A stretch of DNA of 64,000 bases from assembly GCA_002686945.1 (NCBI GenBank), contig NYYZ01000039.1, positions 106,555-170,554 of the forward strand, given 5' to 3'. The notes beneath the pieces are model-generated. The model was given only the letters and a program-made list of their open reading frames with translations. It did not search any database and was not told the DNA's origin. Origin of the DNA: Planctomycetota bacterium (GTDB lineage: Bacteria > Planctomycetota > UBA1135 > GCA-002686595). The position numbers and the translations under genes were made by a program. This document shows, piece after piece, positions 27,373 through 35,267 of this stretch. Numbering within the stretch: position 1 is the first letter of the stretch; every line of letters starts with the position of its first letter.

Positions 27373-28040
27373 ATCACGAGGCTGCAAACAAGGCACGGGC
27401 CACAGTGATGGACTCCATCAAGCAGGCCCTGCGCAACGTCCGCGCCACCCAATCGGCACCGCCCCAGATTCCCGGGCGACCGAAACCCATGGATTCGGTC
27501 AAAGATCTCACCCACGCCTTCCGCACGCGCCTGGAATCCGTAGGTGGTCAAGTACATCTGGTTCCCGATGCATGCGGCGCCAGGAACCTCTTGCGCACTC
27601 TTGTGGAAGAAAATGATTGGCAAGAGATTGCCGTGACGGATGGCCCTTTGGTCGCCCAAGCAACAGACGAGCTCGACGCCACGACCTTTGAAGGGTCCAA
27701 GGACCTCGATCGCTTGGCGTGCTGCAGCATGGGCATCACGGGAGTCCAACATGCAATTGCCGAGACTGGAACCCTCGTGCTCTTCTCCCATGCTGAGGCT
27801 CACCGCCTTACAAGCCTGCTGCCGCCGGTGCACATCGCTCTTGTGGATCAATCACAGATCGTGCTGGACTTAGGTGAAGCACTCTCAATCGCGCACAAGG
27901 TCGACGGTGGGGAGCCACCGCCCCTGGTCACATTCATCACCGGCCCCTCGCGCACTGCAGACATCGAGCTGACCATGGTCACTGGAGTCCACGGTCCGCG
28001 CGAATTGATCGTGATCCTGATCGCCCCCGACAGCCTCTGA
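27369..28040 (+). CDS. lutC: LutC: LUD-domain lactate utilisation protein
   Basis: 223 aa from MNHEAANK, again ATGA-coupled to the gene before. The LUD domain is seen in GITGVQHAIAETGTLVLFS, LLPPVHIALVDQSQIV and FITGPSRTADIELTMVTGVHGP. It is the third member of the lactate oxidation complex. The 380-aa track ORF is over-extended. Confidence 0.92.
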   Translation: MNHEAANKARATVMDSIKQALRNVRATQSAPPQIPGRPKPMDSVKDLTHAFRTRLESVGGQVHLVPDACGARNLLRTLVEENDWQEIAVTDGPLVAQATDELDATTFEGSKDLDRLACCSMGITGVQHAIAETGTLVLFSHAEAHRLTSLLPPVHIALVDQSQIVLDLGEALSIAHKVDGGEPPPLVTFITGPSRTADIELTMVTGVHGPRELIVILIAPDSL

Positions 28041-29164
28041 TGACCAGACAACCCAGAACTCTGGCGCTCTTGATCGGAGCGCTGCTGGCCATCGGAGGCG
28101 CAGAGTTCATTGCTCGCCGAAGCACATCCACCACGCGTCACCTGCCCCGCACGCCGAACCTCACGGTGACCCTGCACCCTGAACAGGGTGATCTGTTCGG
28201 CATCAGCGGACCGTCCAGGCACACCACATCATCCCTCGGCTTGCGCGGACCTGAACCTGCTCCCACAGATGAACTACACATTCTCTGCGTGGGCGGCAGC
28301 ACCACCGCTTGCGAATACCTGGACGATGACGAGACATGGCCGCAACTCTTGAGCGCCACTTTCAAAGACACGCCGACTTGGGTGGGCAATGCAGGCCTAT
28401 CGGGGCACCGAGCCCTCGACCATGTGACCCTACTTGGCAAATTGCTCAACGAACTTGAAGACCTGGATGTGGTTGTTGTTCTGGCAGGAGTCAACGACCT
28501 TGCGATAGCCGCCGAGGGCCGAGACCTTCAAGACCCAATGCCCTTGTCCACCGCCCAGCTCCAGCGGGTCTTTCACGCCCAACCGAGGGATTTCTCCCTC
28601 TGGCCTCCGCAAGAAACTGCCATCAGCGGTTGGCTCCAATCAATGCGCGCCGAACGCTGGGAAGTTGCGGCCCTGGAGGACCCCGCCGCAGGTTCCTATC
28701 AAACAAGACGGATGGTCCGCGCGGATCATCTACCCGCCAGTGCATCCATGCCGTCCCTTGACTCAGCATTGCGATCCTATGAAAAACACCTGACCTGGAT
28801 CTGCCGGGCAGTAACGCGCCGGGGGATTCAGCCGTTGCTGCTCACCCACCCGGTGCTTTGGGGGGCACAGCAAGAAGTCCTCGACGAACGTTGTTGGTTC
28901 GGCTGGTCTGGCGCGCCTCCCTGGAAGAGCCCGACCGCCTACATTCCCCTCGCCAGAATGGCCGAGGGCATGCACGCGTTCAATCGCAGCACTCGAGCTG
29001 TGGCCGCGCAGGAGAATGTTATCTTGGTTGACCTGGACCACCTCAACTCCGACCCCGCCCTCTTCTACGATGACTGCCACTTCAACGAAGCAGGGGCGAG
29101 GGCTGTGGCCGAGGCCTTGGCCGAAACCATGCTCAACAGCGCACCGGCTCTCTTTGAACATTGA
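28040..29164 (+). CDS. Membrane-anchored or exported SGNH/GDSL hydrolase
   Basis: 374 aa. An uncleaved or signal helix lies at residues 8-25. ILCVGGSTTACEY supplies the nucleophile Ser block, VVVLAGVNDLAI the Asn block, and YDDCHFNEAGARAVAEAL the Asp/His block of the SGNH fold. It overlaps lutC by one base (TGATG), so it belongs to the operon. It may remove acyl groups from a sugar substrate outside the cytoplasm (inference). Confidence 0.78.
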   Translation: MTRQPRTLALLIGALLAIGGAEFIARRSTSTTRHLPRTPNLTVTLHPEQGDLFGISGPSRHTTSSLGLRGPEPAPTDELHILCVGGSTTACEYLDDDETWPQLLSATFKDTPTWVGNAGLSGHRALDHVTLLGKLLNELEDLDVVVVLAGVNDLAIAAEGRDLQDPMPLSTAQLQRVFHAQPRDFSLWPPQETAISGWLQSMRAERWEVAALEDPAAGSYQTRRMVRADHLPASASMPSLDSALRSYEKHLTWICRAVTRRGIQPLLLTHPVLWGAQQEVLDERCWFGWSGAPPWKSPTAYIPLARMAEGMHAFNRSTRAVAAQENVILVDLDHLNSDPALFYDDCHFNEAGARAVAEALAETMLNSAPALFEH

Positions 29165-29171
29165 TGGCGTC

Positions 29172-29732
29172 CTAAGGAGCCACCCATTCCGCGGCTGCGT
29201 CCACGGCCAACTCCAATGCTTGAGCCATGGCTAATGCAGTGGCCTCGATCATGGGACTGGTAATTGCAACGGTCTTTGTGATGGTCTTGGACCGGATCAG
29301 ACGGAACTGGGAAGAAAGCTCAAGGTGCAGGACCACGCGAGCTACAGGGGCACTGCGACGGTCCTCTTCCAATGAAACCAATTCACAGGTGAGGACCAGA
29401 TCATCTCCGAGAAAGTCAGAAACTAATCCACGCTCTTCAAACAAAGCCCGGCGCAGACTCCGCTCCAAGACACGCACCGGAGCCTCAACCCAATGGGTGT
29501 CTTCGTGCACAGTGAACTCTACGTCAGAGATGCGACGCACCAACCGATCAGACAAGTGCCTGGCGGCCTCCACCGACTCCAAGTGTACGCTGACTGTGCT
29601 TGGCCTTGCGCTTACGCTCTGAACCACACGGGTACGATCCAAACTGAACCAATGGACCGCTGGCGCAGGCGGAGGAACCAGATCACTCACACAGCCAACC
29701 AACAGGAAACCCAAGATCACAGAACTTCGCAT
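29172..29732 (-). CDS. ABC-type transport auxiliary lipoprotein (PqiC/MlaD-associated type)
   Basis: 186 aa. MRSSVILGFLLVGCVSD has lipobox LVGC. VHWFSLDRTRVV, the beta-rich middle and the MAQALELAVDAA C-terminal helix fit the auxiliary lipoprotein family that travels with MCE systems. It is the last gene of the mlaE-mlaF-mlaD-lipoprotein operon and joins mlaD by TGATG. It probably sits in the outer membrane as the acceptor of the lipid bridge. Confidence 0.72.
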   Translation of the reverse strand: MRSSVILGFLLVGCVSDLVPPPAPAVHWFSLDRTRVVQSVSARPSTVSVHLESVEAARHLSDRLVRRISDVEFTVHEDTHWVEAPVRVLERSLRRALFEERGLVSDFLGDDLVLTCELVSLEEDRRSAPVARVVLHLELSSQFRLIRSKTITKTVAITSPMIEATALAMAQALELAVDAAAEWVAP

Positions 29733-30772
29733 CAGTCATCACTCCCTTCAAATGGGTTGGTTTGGGTCCGGCCGCGGACAAGAGCAGCGGGATCATGTTC
29801 TAGTTGCCGCAACAAGCTGGTCCAAGCAGCGAGAGAATGCTGTAAGCCGCGCAGAGCGCCCCGAGTATCTCCAAGCAGGACACGCGCCTCTGGGCCCAGA
29901 CCATCAAGACCATCTGCCACTTTCGTCAGAGCGGCCACCAATCGAGGCAGATCGGCATCCGTCAGGGCAATTCTGGCAGACTCCGCCAGTTGATCGACCG
30001 AAACCATGGCGCCACCAATCGCACCCTCCCCCCGTTGGGCCTCATTGGCAGCGGCCTCAATCGCCTCAGCAGTGCGACTCAGATCAGCCAGGGTTTCACT
30101 GAACCCACGTTGCGCTGCGCCAAGATCCAACGCCTCAGCCGCGACCCGCCAGGCATTCAAGAGTCCGCGTGTATCCGCAGCAGTCTGAGGCAAGTCCATC
30201 TCGTCCAGATTCGTTTCGATATTGATCAAGAGGCTCTCCAGACGCTCCATCACTACTGGAATCGAACTCGCGAGAGCCACGACACTCTGCTCCAGGCCTC
30301 GAAGTGTCGAAGGGCGGGCGGGCAGGTGATTGGCGGGCAGATCGAACAGCAACACCGGATCCAATCCGTCGGAGGGGTCCACCGAATCCACCTCAAGGTA
30401 CCGCACCCCTGTGATGCCGGTCACCGCGAGTTGCACGCGCAGGTCATCGGGCAGCATCTGGAAAAGATCTGCGTCTGTAGCAAAATCCGTCAAGCCAATA
30501 CCCTTGAGCACATCCAAGTAGATCTGTGAAGTAACCTTGACTACCCGGCGGTCTGGTGCAAATGCGATGTCGGTCACCTTGCCGATCGCCACGCCCCGCA
30601 TCTTGAGGGAAGCCCCCGTGTCCAAACCCTGCACCGACTCATCAAAAAACGAAATCACCTCCACCGAGGGCCGGATCAAGCGCCTCGCCCCAAGGTAGAA
30701 CGCAGCCCCCACCAAGAGGATCATACCTGCCAGGACAAAGAGGCCCAGCTTCCAGGATTCGTGACGTTTCAT
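29732..30772 (-). CDS. mlaD: MlaD/MCE-domain lipid transport substrate-binding protein
   Basis: 346 aa. A single N-terminal helix (residues 9-28) anchors the protein. The MCE domain (about 37-125; VEVISFFDESVQGLDTGASL, KMRGVAIGKVTDIAF) follows, then a long helical tail (about 165-340). Such tails form the channel in MCE hexamers. ATGA-coupled to mlaF. Confidence 0.9.
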   Translation of the reverse strand: MKRHESWKLGLFVLAGMILLVGAAFYLGARRLIRPSVEVISFFDESVQGLDTGASLKMRGVAIGKVTDIAFAPDRRVVKVTSQIYLDVLKGIGLTDFATDADLFQMLPDDLRVQLAVTGITGVRYLEVDSVDPSDGLDPVLLFDLPANHLPARPSTLRGLEQSVVALASSIPVVMERLESLLINIETNLDEMDLPQTAADTRGLLNAWRVAAEALDLGAAQRGFSETLADLSRTAEAIEAAANEAQRGEGAIGGAMVSVDQLAESARIALTDADLPRLVAALTKVADGLDGLGPEARVLLGDTRGALRGLQHSLAAWTSLLRQLEHDPAALVRGRTQTNPFEGSDD

Positions 30773-31500
30773 GTCTTGGCTCTCATTTCACGCCGAAAAA
30801 AGGCGTTTACAGCGGGATGGGTTGAGTCGCCCTGCAGTTCACCGGGGAATCCATCTGCAATCAGAGTGCCTGCCTCAGCATCCAACATCAAGCAACGAGC
30901 ATTGAGATGTAGGATGCTATCCAATTCGTGGGTTACCAGCACAATCGTGGTCCCCAGGCCTTCACGCAGGGAGATGATCAACTCATCGAGCCCGGCGGAG
31001 GTACTGGGGTCCAAGCCTGCAGAAGGCTCGTCCAGGAACAGGAGGGGAGGATCCAAGGCCATGGCTCTTGCGATAGCGGCCCGCTTGTTCATACCCCCAG
31101 AGATTTCGGCCGGAGACAAGCCGCCCTGCCCATCGAGTCCCACCAAGGCCAATTTGGCCCGAGCAATCTCTAGAATCGTATCCTTGTCCAGGTCAGTCCA
31201 TGCCTCCAGGGGCAGACTCACGTTTTGTTCCAGAGTCATGGAGCTGAACAGCGCACCCATCTGGAACATGACACCGAACGGGGGCTGCCCCATATCGTTA
31301 GCAGGGTTGTTCGACCCTGCCACCCGCATAGATCCCGAAATCACGGGGAGCAGGCCCACCAGGGTGCGCAGCAAGGTGGTCTTGCCACAACCCGAACCCC
31401 CAAGAATCGCTACCAGCTCGCCCTGGGGAATCTCAAAAGTCAACTTGCTCTGCACCGCGTGGCCGTCATAGCCGATCGCAAGTTCGTGTACTTCAATCAT
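30769..31500 (-). CDS. mlaF: MlaF-type ABC transporter ATPase
   Basis: 243 aa from MIEVHELAIG (31500). Walker A is GGSGCGKTTLL, the signature reads LSPAEISGGMNKRAAIAR, and Walker B is LLFLDEPSAGLDP. SGGMNKR rather than SGGQQQR is typical of MlaF. An upstream GTG at 31515 is possible but overlaps mlaE. It powers the MlaE-MlaD lipid transporter. Confidence 0.92.
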   Translation of the reverse strand: MIEVHELAIGYDGHAVQSKLTFEIPQGELVAILGGSGCGKTTLLRTLVGLLPVISGSMRVAGSNNPANDMGQPPFGVMFQMGALFSSMTLEQNVSLPLEAWTDLDKDTILEIARAKLALVGLDGQGGLSPAEISGGMNKRAAIARAMALDPPLLFLDEPSAGLDPSTSAGLDELIISLREGLGTTIVLVTHELDSILHLNARCLMLDAEAGTLIADGFPGELQGDSTHPAVNAFFRREMRAKT

Positions 31501-31502
31501 GA

Positions 31503-32597
31503 TCAAATGCCCCACATGTTGAATAGGATCGCGAAGAGGGCATCGGCCACGATCAATGCGAACAGAGTGGTCACAACCGCTGCGGTAGTGGAGCGCCCCA
31601 CTCCCTCTGCTCCTCCACGGGTGGCCAATCCTCGCTGGGACGCAATCATGGCCACGATGATGCCGAAGACCAGGCTCTTGCCGATGCCCGTGAACACATC
31701 GGCGAAGCCCAGGGCTTCTTCAAGGGAGTTGATAAAGGCGCTGAAGGGAATCCCCAACAGGCCGTCAGCGATCAGCATGCCCCCTGAGATTCCAGCCAGC
31801 GTGCTCATGATGCTCAAGATTGGCGCCACAAAGGTAACTGCAATCATTCGCGGCAAAACCAGAAACCGCACGGGGTCCAGGCCCATCACTCGCAAAGCAT
31901 CCACCTCTTCGCCTACCTTCATTGTGCCCAACTCTGCACTGATGGCCGCACCTGAGCGGCCAGCCAACACAATCGCCATCATCAGAGGTCCGAGTTCCCG
32001 CGTCAGCGAAAGCCCCACCAAATCCGCCACAAACACGTCCGCGCCGAACTTGCGCAATTGCACCGCCGCTTGAAAGGCCGTGATCAAACCCATCAGGAAA
32101 CCAATCAGAGCATTGATCGGCAGTCCATCACTTCCGTGCCGCGCAAGGAGGCTGGTTACATCCTGCCAGCGAACGGTGCTCGGCCGACGAATCGCCTGAA
32201 CTGTAGACCGCCCAAGTTCTCCCAAGAATGCAAGCATGCCCATGCTGCGCTCGCGATACTCATTGGCAGCCTCCCCCAGCCAGGGAATCAGGTCCATGGG
32301 AGGTATGGCCTGACGTTCTGGCTCCGCCGCACGTTCCAGATACAAGTCCAACACCGAAGAGACTCCTTCGGGCACATTCAAGACCCGGACCGCGCCCGCC
32401 TTGACCCTCGGCGCTACCACCGCCGCCGCACCGCCAACAAACCCTCCCACTCCTGCGAGGTCCAATTCCACAGCCCCATGCACAGAAGCTTCGTCCAACC
32501 GCTCCCGCAGGTCCGACAGGGATTCGAGCCCTACGGAACCCCCGAGAACCAGACGCCTCGCGGTTCCGGGTGCTCCTTCCACAGTCTTGATTTCCAT
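31503..32597 (-). CDS. mlaE: MlaE permease with fused N-terminal STAS domain
   Basis: 364 aa. Residues 1-95 form a STAS-like domain (LVLGGSVGLESLSDL, VELDLAGVGGFVGG), the job done by separate MlaB in E. coli. The MlaE permease follows with INALIGFLMGLITAFQAA, TRELGPLMMAIVLAGRSGAAISAELG and EEVDALRVMGLDPVRFLVLPR. It is the first gene of the operon. The track ORF begins with a TTG at 32648; I prefer the ATG at 32597. Confidence 0.9.
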   Translation of the reverse strand: MEIKTVEGAPGTARRLVLGGSVGLESLSDLRERLDEASVHGAVELDLAGVGGFVGGAAAVVAPRVKAGAVRVLNVPEGVSSVLDLYLERAAEPERQAIPPMDLIPWLGEAANEYRERSMGMLAFLGELGRSTVQAIRRPSTVRWQDVTSLLARHGSDGLPINALIGFLMGLITAFQAAVQLRKFGADVFVADLVGLSLTRELGPLMMAIVLAGRSGAAISAELGTMKVGEEVDALRVMGLDPVRFLVLPRMIAVTFVAPILSIMSTLAGISGGMLIADGLLGIPFSAFINSLEEALGFADVFTGIGKSLVFGIIVAMIASQRGLATRGGAEGVGRSTTAAVVTTLFALIVADALFAILFNMWGI

Positions 32598-32659
32598 TGG
32601 GGGTGGCGACACGAGTCGCAGAGTGGCAGATTGGCGGGCCCGGTTCAATCTGCAGCGTC

Positions 32660-33775
32660 ATGAATCAATTCCCCAAGGAACTCATGGAGGGCCTGCCCTC
32701 CCCGGCTCTGGTCATCTTGATGAAGCATGTGCGCAGTAATATCGCGCGGATAATTGAACTCTGCGGCGCTGCCGATTGTTGGCGACCCCATGTGAAAACC
32801 ACAAAGATCCCCGAGGTCTGGGAGTTGTTGTTGGATGCGGGAGTACGACGGTTCAAGTGTGCCACGCCGCGGGAGTTGGAGCACCTGGGACGACTGGTGC
32901 GAGAGCGGGAAATCAGCGGGGTCAGCATATTGGTGGCCTTTCCCCATGTGGGGCCGACGCTTGAATTGCTCGATAGAGTTGCTGGTTCCTTTCGGGAACT
33001 ACGAGTGGGAATGTTGGTGGAGGATCCTGAAAGTGCGGCGAACTTGCCAGAGACACTTGAGCCTTGGATCGACTTGAATCCAGGCATGGATCGCACTGGG
33101 ATTCCGTTGGATGACAGAGACCGCGTTCTGGCTACTGCGCTGGCGGCAGGAAGACGGCTAGTGGGCATCTCGGTCTATGACGGACACCTGCACATGGCCG
33201 ATCAGGAACAGCGCCGATCTGCGGTGCACGACTGCTATCAACGCACGGTGAATCTGTTGAAAGAAATTCGCGAACGGGCACCCAATATGAAGGAAGTGGT
33301 CAGCGCGGGAACGCCGACCTTTCAAGCGGCCTTGAGTTTTGAGGGGTTCATGAAGGAAGGTCTCCTCCACACGGTCTCCCCGGGCACGGTGGTCTTTCAC
33401 GACCTTCGGTCGAAGGAGGAGAATCCGGGACTGGAATTATTGCCCGCAGCCCTGGTTTTGACACGCGTAATCAGCCACCCGCGCGAGAATCACTTCACTT
33501 GCGACGCTGGTTCCAAGGCTCTGGCCGCAGAAGCCGGAGATCCCTGCGCAACGGTCCAGGGGCAAGCTCAATATCAGGCCATGAGCCCCAGCGAAGAGCA
33601 CCTCCCCTTTGTGGTCAACGAAGGCGCGACACCCGAACGAGGTCAAGCTCTACTGCTCGTGCCCCGCCATGTGTGCCCAACGGTCAACCTGCACGAAGAA
33701 GCGGTCTTGGTGGAGGCCGATGGGAGCATGCGCACGGTTCCAGTAGCAGCCCGGGCACATGCCCCCTGGAGCTAG
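32660..33775 (+). CDS. PLP-dependent D-threonine aldolase / D-serine dehydratase-like enzyme
   Basis: 371 aa from MNQFPKEL. An alanine-racemase-type N-terminal barrel carries the PLP lysine in WRPHVKTTK (about residue 45). LNPGMDRTGI and YDGHLHM follow, and the C-terminal metal-binding domain shows VPRHVCPTVNLHEEA with His and Cys ligands. This layout is typical of D-threonine aldolases. It is divergent from mlaE with 62 bp between starts. The preferred substrate is not decidable. Confidence 0.82.
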   Translation: MNQFPKELMEGLPSPALVILMKHVRSNIARIIELCGAADCWRPHVKTTKIPEVWELLLDAGVRRFKCATPRELEHLGRLVREREISGVSILVAFPHVGPTLELLDRVAGSFRELRVGMLVEDPESAANLPETLEPWIDLNPGMDRTGIPLDDRDRVLATALAAGRRLVGISVYDGHLHMADQEQRRSAVHDCYQRTVNLLKEIRERAPNMKEVVSAGTPTFQAALSFEGFMKEGLLHTVSPGTVVFHDLRSKEENPGLELLPAALVLTRVISHPRENHFTCDAGSKALAAEAGDPCATVQGQAQYQAMSPSEEHLPFVVNEGATPERGQALLLVPRHVCPTVNLHEEAVLVEADGSMRTVPVAARAHAPWS

Positions 33776-33784
33776 CACTTCGCG

Positions 33785-35167
33785 CTAATCCTCAGGCTCC
33801 AGCCCACGCACCAACAGGGATTCAATGTCAGTGTTTTCAGGACTGTTGACCTGGGCCAGGCGCAACTCCTGCAGGACTGCGGCAACGGGACCCAGTTCGT
33901 GATCTTCCGATTCCGGCGGAAGGCCATCCACAGCCTCCACCACATCAAGCAAGTGCACAGCAGCAGGATCCCGGGCCAGCACCAACGCGCCTCCGTTGTC
34001 CTGACCGTCTTCGACCACGCTCAAGATTCCGGCGCTCTCAAGCCCAGAAGTCACCTCATTCACCAGGCGCTCGGGCATCTTGATCTGTTCAGCGATAAGG
34101 CCTGGAGCAAGGGGTGCATCCCCACCACGAAAAGCACCTGCCACCTGCAAGACTACCTTGAGAGCCACAATTCGCCGGGCTGCGGGTCCCAGAGCCAGAG
34201 CCTTGAAGCTGCGCCGAAACACCGGTTCCGTCGCATGGGCAGATGCAAGTTCCGCACCTATCAACAGAATGGTCCAGGACACAAACAACCAGACCAGGAA
34301 CACGGGCAAGGCCGCAAAAGTAGAATAGACCGCGTTGTAACGAGCGACTCCCACTTGAAACGCCACGTGGGCGAGTTGGGCCAGGTGCCAGAGACCGCCG
34401 GCCAGTAAGCCGCCAAGCAATGCGGACGAAAAACGAACCTTGACGTTGGGAGTGAATCGATAAATGAAGGTGAAACCTATCACCGTGGCTGCAATGGCCA
34501 CGAACTTGGGCCAGAGTTCGCTCAGGCCCTCGGGCAGATAATCTGCATGCAATGCCGTGGTCACCGTGGTGGCCGCCATCAACAACACCGGAACCACCAC
34601 CACCAAGGAAAGATAGTCCGCAAACTTGCGCGCAAGAGTGCGCGAACGTCGCACGCCCCAGATATCGTTCAACGTGTGCTCCACCGCGCTCAGAAGTTTG
34701 ACGCCAGTCCACAGCAGCACCAATAGGCCAATCGCTCCCAAACTTCCAAAATCCGTACGCTCCACAAAGTGAAAGATCTTGTCGATGGCTGAACGCAAGT
34801 CGGATGCTGCTCCATCGACACCATTGGCGCCAAAGGTTCGATCCAGAAATGGATTCACGACCTCAGCGCGCAGGCGTTCATAAGCTCCGAGCCCCTTGGC
34901 AACGGAAAACGCCATAGCAAGCAGCGGCACGATCGACAGCACTGTCACATAGGTCAGACCCGAGGCATGAGTCGAACAGCGGTGATCACGAAAGCCCCGC
35001 ATGGCGAGATACCCGATGCGCGCCACTCGATACGCCGTGCGACGCAGAAACGAGAAACCGTCCAGGTCCGCATCCCACACGCGCTCCACCAAGAATGCCT
35101 CCACACGCTGACGCAAACGTCCTATGACCCCCCTTCGTTGCTCTGGTCGCCCGCCCATGGAGCGCAT
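33785..35167 (-). CDS. YihY/BrkB family membrane protein
   Basis: 460 aa from MRSMGGRP (35167); the longer track ORF overlaps the divergent PSD1 gene. About six membrane helices include SGLTYVTVLSIVPLLAMAFS, GSLGAIGLLVLLWTGVKLL and FAALPVFLVWLFVSWTILLIG. The motif ALTYYTLLSLVP-like near the first helix and the late GAELASAHA are typical of the family. The C-terminal ~120 residues are soluble with a winged-helix look (LAPGLIAEQIKMPERLVNEV), often seen in larger YihY proteins. Function unknown. Confidence 0.85.
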   Translation of the reverse strand: MRSMGGRPEQRRGVIGRLRQRVEAFLVERVWDADLDGFSFLRRTAYRVARIGYLAMRGFRDHRCSTHASGLTYVTVLSIVPLLAMAFSVAKGLGAYERLRAEVVNPFLDRTFGANGVDGAASDLRSAIDKIFHFVERTDFGSLGAIGLLVLLWTGVKLLSAVEHTLNDIWGVRRSRTLARKFADYLSLVVVVPVLLMAATTVTTALHADYLPEGLSELWPKFVAIAATVIGFTFIYRFTPNVKVRFSSALLGGLLAGGLWHLAQLAHVAFQVGVARYNAVYSTFAALPVFLVWLFVSWTILLIGAELASAHATEPVFRRSFKALALGPAARRIVALKVVLQVAGAFRGGDAPLAPGLIAEQIKMPERLVNEVTSGLESAGILSVVEDGQDNGGALVLARDPAAVHLLDVVEAVDGLPPESEDHELGPVAAVLQELRLAQVNSPENTDIESLLVRGLEPED

Positions 35168-35267
35168 CCTACGACAGGTCACCCTGGGCGCGGGTCGGGA
35201 CACCATGCAAGCCGCCCAGGGGCATCTGGAGGCCCCGCATCCGACTGCCATGCTATAGCATGGGGCC

